Shown: piece after piece, positions 58,266-64,000 of the stretch
Position numbering within the stretch: position 1 is the first letter of the stretch
Layout of the letters: each line of letters opens with the position of its first letter
NCBI RefSeq assembly: GCF_900106565.1
Contig: NZ_FNNJ01000001.1
Span: 1,054,001-1,118,000 of the forward strand
Source of the DNA: Lutibacter oricola
GTDB lineage: Bacteria > Bacteroidota > Bacteroidia > Flavobacteriales > Flavobacteriaceae
Direction: 5' to 3'
Length of the DNA: 64,000 nt
Notes under the pieces: generated by a model
What the model was told of the DNA's origin: nothing
The model's database searches: none
What the model saw: only the letters and a program-made list of their open reading frames with translations
Program-made: the position numbers and the translations under genes

Positions 58266-59402
58266 GTGAGTAATTTAAACACGGAATCAACCAAATACGA
58301 TATAATTGTAGATTCACCAGGTAGAATTAACATTATTGGAGAGCATACTGATTATAATAACGGTTTTGTTTTGCCAACTGCAATTGATAAAAAAATTCAA
58401 TTCAAATTTAGAAAAAACGGTACGCCAACAACGTGTAATATACACAGTGCTAATTTTAATACAAATTTTTCTTTCGATTTAAATGAAGTTGCGCCAGGTG
58501 ATGAGCAATGGGCAAATTACGTTTTAGGTGTAATTGATGGAATTCAAAAAGAAAGTGACAAGTTAGAAGGTTTTGATTTTGTTTTAGACAGTAATATTCC
58601 TGTAGGTTCTGGTATTAGCTCATCTGCAGCATTAGAATGTGGTGTTGCTTTTGGTTTAAATGAATTATTTGACTTAGGATTGTCAAAAATAAAAATGGTT
58701 GAAATTGGTCAAATGGCTGAGCATAACTACGTTGGAACTAAATGTGGTATTATGGATCAATTTGCGTCTGTAATGAGTAAAGAAGGGCATGTAATTTTAC
58801 TGGATTGTCAATCTTTAGAGTATGAGTATGTTCCTATTCAAATTAAACCTTATAAAATATTATTATTAAATACAAATGTATCTCACAACTTGGCAGATGG
58901 TGAGTACAACAAGCGTAGAGCTATGTGTGAAGGTGGAGTAGCAGTTATTCAGAAAAAATATCCTGAGGTAAAATCTTTAAGAGACGTTACTCCAGAAATG
59001 TTAGAAGAGTTTAAAGAAGAATTAGATGCTGTTACTTACAATAGATGTTCATATGTTGTAGATGAAAAAGTAAGAGTATTAAATACTGTAGAAGCTTTAA
59101 AAAACAATCAGTTAGATGTTATGGGAGCTAATATGTATGAAACTCACGAAGGATTATCTAAATTGTACGAAGTAAGTTGTCCAGAATTAGACTTTTTAGT
59201 AGACTTTTCTAAAGACTATGATGAGGTAATTGGAGCGCGTATGATGGGTGGTGGTTTTGGTGGTTGTACCATTAATATTATACACGAAGATAAAGCTGAA
59301 GCGTTTGCAAAAGCAGCTTCAGAAGCATATTTTGAAAAATTTAATATAAAACTAACATCTTTTGAAGCAAACCCGAGTGGTGGAACTTCTTTAGTAAAAT
59401 AA
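58266..59402 (+). CDS. galK: Galactokinase
   Basis: GalK phosphorylates alpha-D-galactose to galactose-1-phosphate in the cytosol. The 378-residue GHMP kinase has the galactokinase signature GRINIIGEHTDYNNGFVLPT (about 19-38), the ATP loop VGSGISSSAALECGVAFG (about 113-130), CGIMDQFASVM (about 160-170, with the catalytic Asp) and MMGGGFGGCTI near the C-terminus. Translation starts at GTG 58266; no in-frame ATG lies near. It is divergent from the cytochrome/Nudix/galT genes and is followed by a symporter after 19 bases. Confidence 0.96.
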   Translation: MSNLNTESTKYDIIVDSPGRINIIGEHTDYNNGFVLPTAIDKKIQFKFRKNGTPTTCNIHSANFNTNFSFDLNEVAPGDEQWANYVLGVIDGIQKESDKLEGFDFVLDSNIPVGSGISSSAALECGVAFGLNELFDLGLSKIKMVEIGQMAEHNYVGTKCGIMDQFASVMSKEGHVILLDCQSLEYEYVPIQIKPYKILLLNTNVSHNLADGEYNKRRAMCEGGVAVIQKKYPEVKSLRDVTPEMLEEFKEELDAVTYNRCSYVVDEKVRVLNTVEALKNNQLDVMGANMYETHEGLSKLYEVSCPELDFLVDFSKDYDEVIGARMMGGGFGGCTINIIHEDKAEAFAKAASEAYFEKFNIKLTSFEANPSGGTSLVK

Positions 59403-59421
59403 TTAACTTAACTAGATAACT

Positions 59422-61044
59422 ATGATGAATACAGATTTTCACTTTTGGGACTACTTCATTTTTGTAGCCTATGCCGTTTTAATTTTAGGAGTAGGTTTAT
59501 GGGTTTCCCGAGATAAGAAGGGACATGAAAAAAACGCTGAAGATTATTTTTTAGCAAGTAAATCATTACCTTGGTGGGCAATTGGTGCCTCATTAATTGC
59601 AGCAAACATTTCAGCAGAACAATTTATTGGTATGTCTGGTTCTGGTTTTGCTTTAGGTTTAGCAATTGCCTCTTACGAGTGGATGGCTGCCTTAACATTA
59701 ATTATTGTTGGTAAGTACTTTTTACCAATTTTTATTGAAAAAGGATTATATACAATTCCAGAATTTGTTGAAAAACGATTTTCAACCAACTTAAAAACAA
59801 TATTAGCAGTATTTTGGATTGCTTTATACGTGTTTGTTAACTTAGCTTCTGTATTATACTTAGGTTCTTTAGCTTTGGAAACTATTATGGGAGTGCCTAT
59901 GATATATGGTGTTATTGGTTTAGCATTATTTGCAGCGGCTTATTCTTTATATGGAGGTTTATCAGCAGTTGCTTGGACAGATGTTATACAAGTTGTATTT
60001 TTAGTGTTAGGTGGTTTAGTAACTACTTACCTAGCTTTAAATACTGTTTCAGGTGGAGAAGGAGTTATTGAAGGTATTAAAACAGTTTATGAAGCTGCTC
60101 CAGATAGATTTGCAATGATTTTAGATAAATCTAACCCAGAATTTAAAAACTTACCAGGTATTGGTGTTTTAGTTGGTGGTTTATGGGTAGCAAACTTATA
60201 CTATTGGGGTTTCAACCAATATATTATTCAAAGAACTTTAGCTGCTAAATCATTAAAAGAATCTCAAAAAGGTATTTTATTAGCTGCATTTTTAAAGTTA
60301 GTAATTCCAGTAATTGTTGTAGTTCCTGGTATTGCTGCTTATGTAATGGTAAATGATCCTGAAATTATGGCTCGTTTAGGTGAAGCTGGTATGAAAAATT
60401 TACCATCTTTAGACCAGGCAGATAAAGCGTATCCTTGGTTATTGCAATTTTTACCAACAGGTATGAAAGGTATTGCTTTTGCAGCATTAGCAGCAGCAAT
60501 CGTATCTTCTTTAGCTTCTATGTTAAATTCAACTTCTACCATTTTTACAATGGATATTTACAAACAATACATTAACAAAAATGCAAGTGATAAAGCTACC
60601 GTTAATATGGGTAGAATATCTGCATTTGTAGCATTGGTAATTGCTTGTATTATGGCTCCACTTTTAGGTGGTATTGACCAAGCTTTCCAATTTATTCAAG
60701 AGTATACAGGAATTGTTTCTCCTGGTATTTTAGCTGTATTTATGTTAGGTTTATTCTGGAAAAAAACAACAAACAAAGCAGCAATTATTGGTGCGTTAGC
60801 GTCAATTCCAATTGCAGTTGCATTTAAAGCAACTACTATGCCTTGGATGGATCAAATGGGGTTAACTGCAGTGTTAACAATGGTTGTTATTGTTATTGCA
60901 AGTTTAATTCAACATAAAGGAAAAGATGATGAAAAAGGTATTGATATTACTAAAGAGTTGTTTAAAACAAGTCCTTTGTTTAATATAGGAGCCTTTGCAG
61001 TAATGTTAATATTAGTTGCATTATATGCTATGTTCTGGAACTAA
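59422..61044 (+). CDS. Sodium:sugar symporter (SSS family), probable galactose importer
   Basis: This 540-residue inner-membrane symporter has about 14 helices, like vSGLT. Motifs are NAEDYFLASKSLPWWAIGAS (about 38-57), AANISAEQFIGMSGSGFALG, the YSLYGGLSAVAWTDVIQVVF stretch (about 174-193), WGFNQYIIQRTLAAKSLKES (about 262-281, sugar-binding helix region) and IVSSLASMLNSTSTIFTMDI. It follows galK by 19 bases and would import galactose or a related hexose driven by sodium, suiting a marine cell. A terminator follows. Confidence 0.93.
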   Translation: MMNTDFHFWDYFIFVAYAVLILGVGLWVSRDKKGHEKNAEDYFLASKSLPWWAIGASLIAANISAEQFIGMSGSGFALGLAIASYEWMAALTLIIVGKYFLPIFIEKGLYTIPEFVEKRFSTNLKTILAVFWIALYVFVNLASVLYLGSLALETIMGVPMIYGVIGLALFAAAYSLYGGLSAVAWTDVIQVVFLVLGGLVTTYLALNTVSGGEGVIEGIKTVYEAAPDRFAMILDKSNPEFKNLPGIGVLVGGLWVANLYYWGFNQYIIQRTLAAKSLKESQKGILLAAFLKLVIPVIVVVPGIAAYVMVNDPEIMARLGEAGMKNLPSLDQADKAYPWLLQFLPTGMKGIAFAALAAAIVSSLASMLNSTSTIFTMDIYKQYINKNASDKATVNMGRISAFVALVIACIMAPLLGGIDQAFQFIQEYTGIVSPGILAVFMLGLFWKKTTNKAAIIGALASIPIAVAFKATTMPWMDQMGLTAVLTMVVIVIASLIQHKGKDDEKGIDITKELFKTSPLFNIGAFAVMLILVALYAMFWN

Positions 61045-61345
61045 AATCTGAGTCTTACTATAAGTAAATAGATTTAAATTCAATATATAAAAAACCGTTA
61101 CAATATTTGTAGCGGTTTTTTTTATGTGTTAATATTTAATTTGTTAGAAAGCTACTTTTATAAGTTATAGCCTGCTTAGTTTTAAAGTGTTTAGGAATAT
61201 TGCTGCTGCAATAAATTAATCTAGTTTAGTGTGTGGTTTTGAAACAATATTCTATTTCTGTATAAATGAAATTAGGTGTTCTTAGAAAACTAAAGGTAAA
61301 TACAAGTTGTGTTAAGTTGTTGCATTAATAAGAGAAAATCTAGTT
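61045..61345. other. 301-base intergenic region with a terminator
   Basis: Bases 61089-61124 hold a terminator for the symporter: AAAACCGTTACA, loop ATATT, TGTAGCGGTTTTTTTT, with one G-T pair. The remaining 220 bases, between two convergent genes, are AT-rich without a supported gene, tRNA or repeat. Confidence 0.75.
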
Positions 61346-64000
61346 TTAAAACCTTTTTTTCTTCTTCTTTTTCATGTTTTTTGCATTCTGAGAATTTAGT
61401 CTCATAGTTAAACTAAGTATAACATATCTACCTAATGTTTGGTTGGTAGTTTCTTCAAAATAGTTAATAGTACTTCGCCTAACAATATTTACATTCTTAT
61501 CTAAAATATCGATTAATAGTAGCTTTAAAATACCGTTATTGTTTTTTGTGAAGGTGTAGGAAACACTTGCATTCCAAAAAGGTATATTTTGGTTAGATTC
61601 AAAATTGCTATCGCTATACGTGTAATAATCGAATTGTGTATTTACATTTAGTTTTTTTGAAATGTCATAATCAAATTTAGAATAATAATGTTGTTTTATA
61701 TATTCTCTATCTAAACCTTCAACAACAGAAAATTCCGTTTTATTTATAGTGTAATTAGCACCAAATTTAATGTCGAATATACTTTTTCTATTGTTTTCTA
61801 TCGATGCGCCTAATAAATATTCTTTAGTTGTTACATCGTTTAATTCTAATTCAATAATAGAGTTTGCAGTTCTATAAGTACCTTTAGTTTTTAAATTGTA
61901 TCTAAACCCTAATTGTTTAACTCTTTTATTTAAGCTAAGCTCTGCGGTTAGTCTATCTTGACTTCCTTTGTTTAAAAAACTTCTAGTTTGTACATAATCA
62001 TCATCAATAACTAGGCTTTGTATAATAGCGTCTTGCGTGTGTTGATAATTTATTTTGGTAAAAAAACTTAGAGATGATTTGAAATTATGAATGTTAGAGT
62101 TAAAACTTAGGTTATCTATTTTTTCGGTTTTTAAATCGGTGTTACCTTTTCTAATATAATATGGGTTTAGATCATTTATTACTGGTGAAGTTTGCGATGC
62201 TCTTGGAGATCTAATTTGTCTTCTATACCTTAGTAAATGTTGACTTCCTTTTTTAGGCCTGTAGCGGATAGATGCTGAAGGGTTGAAGTAAGTTTGGTTT
62301 TTTTTGAAAAAATCTTCAGTTACTAAACCAAAGCTTCTATATAAATGTTGAATTTCAGAATCTATGTTGAAGTTAAAAACTGGCGTATTATAGTTGTAAG
62401 ATAGTTTAGAGTTGTAGCTTTCTTCTTTATTTTTTATTGAATAATTTAATGGTGTTTGTTCAACACTGTTTCTAAACTTTACTTGATCAGTTTTTTCTGA
62501 ACCATGTTTAACAAAAAATAAAGATTGTACTTTAAGAAAATGATTTCCGCCTAAAGGTTCTGTATAATTAAAGTTGAAATTTATATTGTTGTTTTTAAAA
62601 AGTTCATTTTTTAAAATTGTTGTTTCAGTAGTTTTATTATTTGAGTTGTTGGTGTTTAAATTGTATTGATCTTTTAAATTTTCATTTTTACTAGAACTAA
62701 AAGAGAAACCTGTACTAAAATTTCTTTTGTTCTCATTTAATTTTTTATAATAGTTAATTCTTACATTTCCATTATCTCTTCTGCGATCATCAAAAAATTT
62801 GATATCATTAAAAGTTCTTAATTCTCCATCTTCATTATAGTAAAAAACATCTCTATTTAAATCACTTTTTGTTTTTTCTGTGGTAAAATTTCCTTTAACA
62901 AGTAACCTGCTTGTACTATTTCTTTTATTTTCATAGTTAAAGTTTAGGTGTTGGTTGTGAGTAGTTTTATTGTTGTCATCATTTATATCAGATTGAAAGT
63001 TTTTAAGTTTTGTAAAAGAAGTTCTTTTAGTTATAGATGTACCAACGTTTTCTAAATAATTATAAAAATAATCGGCATTAATAACTTCTTTATCTTTTAA
63101 TTCATGACCAATATGAAACCCACCCACACCAGATGTTAAATTACCACTTAAACTTCTTTTTCTTCTGTCAAATGAAGAAGTAGACCCATTATCATCAGAA
63201 TCATCAGTTAAGCCACCATTGGCAGATAAAAAGTTTTTTATATTTGAACCGGTAACATTAATGTTATTATATTTTCCAATAATTGAAACTTGAGTTCTAG
63301 GAGAAAATTTATTGTAGTTTAAATTTGAAAAGTATTTGTTGTCTAAACCAATACCACCTGATAATTTTCCAAAACCATTTCTTTTTTTACTCTTTTTAAG
63401 TGTTAAATTAATAACATAATTTTTTTGATCGTCACTAACACCTGTTAATTCAGCCTCGTCACTTTTTTTATCGATTACTTCAATTTTATTAATAGCATCT
63501 GCAGATAAGTTTTTTAATACAATACTTGGGTCTCCACTAAAAAATTCTTTTCCGTCAACATAAATTTTAGTTATTTCATTTCCTTGAGAGCTTAAGTTAC
63601 CTTCTCCGTCAAGTTCTACACCAGGTAATTTTTTTAACAAATCTTCTATATTATCATCATGATGTATTTTAAAAGAATTAGCGTTATAAGCAATAGTATC
63701 TTTTTTAATTTGCACAGGAATTACGGCGGTAATAGTAACCTCATTTAAACTTTCAACATTAGATTTTAATTGAATAGACTTTAAATCAATGACTTCATTT
63801 TTAAAATTTATAGTTGTGTAATAGGGTAGAAAACCAGAAAAGTAAATTTGCATTAAAAACTCTCCAGAAGGGCTATCTAAAATTTCAAATTGTCCTTTGC
63901 TATCTGTTATGCTGTAACTAACCATTACCGAATCTTGTGGTTTTAGTAAAGCAACAGAAGCAAATTCAAGAGGTGTATTTACATCGTCTACAACAATTCC
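61346..64000 (-). CDS. TonB-dependent receptor-like outer-membrane beta-barrel protein (5' end outside window)
   Basis: 884 residues are visible. The frame stays open to base 64000, so the ATG at 63925 is internal and the true start lies beyond. The visible N-terminus reads VVDDVNTPLEFASVALLKPQ, a carboxypeptidase-regulatory-like domain (about 1-95). A plug-like domain follows (about 105-210: LLKKLPGVELDGEGNLSSQG, IYVDGKEFFSG). The rest is a large barrel with many Asn/Lys/Ser-rich strands. The C-terminus is very basic (KNMKKKKKKRF). This is the outer-membrane beta-barrel family without the usual long TonB-receptor signature, possibly for a peptide or metal. The substrate is unknown. Confidence 0.9.
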   Translation of the reverse strand, partial: GIVVDDVNTPLEFASVALLKPQDSVMVSYSITDSKGQFEILDSPSGEFLMQIYFSGFLPYYTTINFKNEVIDLKSIQLKSNVESLNEVTITAVIPVQIKKDTIAYNANSFKIHHDDNIEDLLKKLPGVELDGEGNLSSQGNEITKIYVDGKEFFSGDPSIVLKNLSADAINKIEVIDKKSDEAELTGVSDDQKNYVINLTLKKSKKRNGFGKLSGGIGLDNKYFSNLNYNKFSPRTQVSIIGKYNNINVTGSNIKNFLSANGGLTDDSDDNGSTSSFDRRKRSLSGNLTSGVGGFHIGHELKDKEVINADYFYNYLENVGTSITKRTSFTKLKNFQSDINDDNNKTTHNQHLNFNYENKRNSTSRLLVKGNFTTEKTKSDLNRDVFYYNEDGELRTFNDIKFFDDRRRDNGNVRINYYKKLNENKRNFSTGFSFSSSKNENLKDQYNLNTNNSNNKTTETTILKNELFKNNNINFNFNYTEPLGGNHFLKVQSLFFVKHGSEKTDQVKFRNSVEQTPLNYSIKNKEESYNSKLSYNYNTPVFNFNIDSEIQHLYRSFGLVTEDFFKKNQTYFNPSASIRYRPKKGSQHLLRYRRQIRSPRASQTSPVINDLNPYYIRKGNTDLKTEKIDNLSFNSNIHNFKSSLSFFTKINYQHTQDAIIQSLVIDDDYVQTRSFLNKGSQDRLTAELSLNKRVKQLGFRYNLKTKGTYRTANSIIELELNDVTTKEYLLGASIENNRKSIFDIKFGANYTINKTEFSVVEGLDREYIKQHYYSKFDYDISKKLNVNTQFDYYTYSDSNFESNQNIPFWNASVSYTFTKNNNGILKLLLIDILDKNVNIVRRSTINYFEETTNQTLGRYVILSLTMRLNSQNAKNMKKKKKKRF

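Noticed and set aside
1-64000. CRISPR array, prophage or insertion sequence
   Set aside because: I saw no evenly spaced direct repeats, no transposase, integrase or phage structural protein. The only candidate element is the GIY-YIG unit.

Overview
The window looks like chromosome from a free-living, probably marine member of the Flavobacteriaceae (Bacteroidota). Several signs point there. The DNA is AT-rich with strong TTA/AAA codon use. Upstream -7 boxes fit TAnnTTTG. Most genes lack a Shine-Dalgarno sequence. The gene content includes TonB-dependent receptors with carboxypeptidase-regulatory N-termini, LytS/LytTR two-component pairs, POT peptide transporters with DPP IV, a class II HMG-CoA reductase mevalonate pathway and a GYDIA-type GHMP kinase. 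No rRNA, phage or CRISPR array was seen. One tRNA, tRNA-Leu(UAG), is present. The genes at both edges are cut by the window.

Layout. 0-9.3 kb: the end of an aldehyde dehydrogenase, an aminopeptidase P, a secreted S37-type peptidase, an AlkD-like repair protein with a small partner, a DTW-domain tRNA-modifying enzyme that looks foreign, a DUF4407 membrane protein, a PhnA-family protein and a secreted unknown. 9.3-20.3 kb (mostly minus strand): an M20 dipeptidase, tRNA-Leu, a NUC1-type nuclease, a thioesterase, a propeller histidine kinase with its LytTR regulator, two small lipoproteins, a lone OppC-like permease and a tail-specific protease. 20.5-25.5 kb: surE, a small membrane protein, lpxB, comEC and a thioredoxin-like protein. 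25.5-33 kb: three POT transporters and DPP IV, a peptide-scavenging block.

33-36 kb and 48.9-53.4 kb hold two parts of an isoprenoid programme. The first has mvaA, a HAD phosphatase and a GYDIA kinase. The second has mvaD, a four-helix-bundle protein, a mevalonate-kinase-like protein and a geranylgeranylglyceryl-phosphate synthase-like UbiA prenyltransferase. Between them are a GIY-YIG nuclease gene bounded by perfect 20-bp inverted repeats (36.0-36.4 kb) and a sugar locus at 37.6-45.6 kb. That locus has a LacI regulator, TonB receptor, GH63-like glycosidase, sodium symporter and glycerate kinase. The combination suggests use of a glycerate glycoside such as glucosylglycerate or mannosylglycerate. 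A second LytS/LytTR pair lies at 47-48.9 kb.

53.9-61 kb is a galactose locus: galT, a Nudix-type regulator with a degenerate Nudix box, an eight-haem cytochrome/TPR lipoprotein, galK and a sodium:sugar symporter. The same inverted repeat, AAATGTA-N5-TACATTT, occurs upstream of galT and upstream of galK, and is the best candidate for the Nudix regulator's operator. The window ends in a large outer-membrane beta-barrel protein.

The observations most worth following are the inverted-repeat-bounded GIY-YIG unit, the inferred glycerate-glycoside pathway, the shared galactose operator, and the DTW gene with a consensus Shine-Dalgarno and atypical leucine codons in a lineage that mostly avoids such signals.
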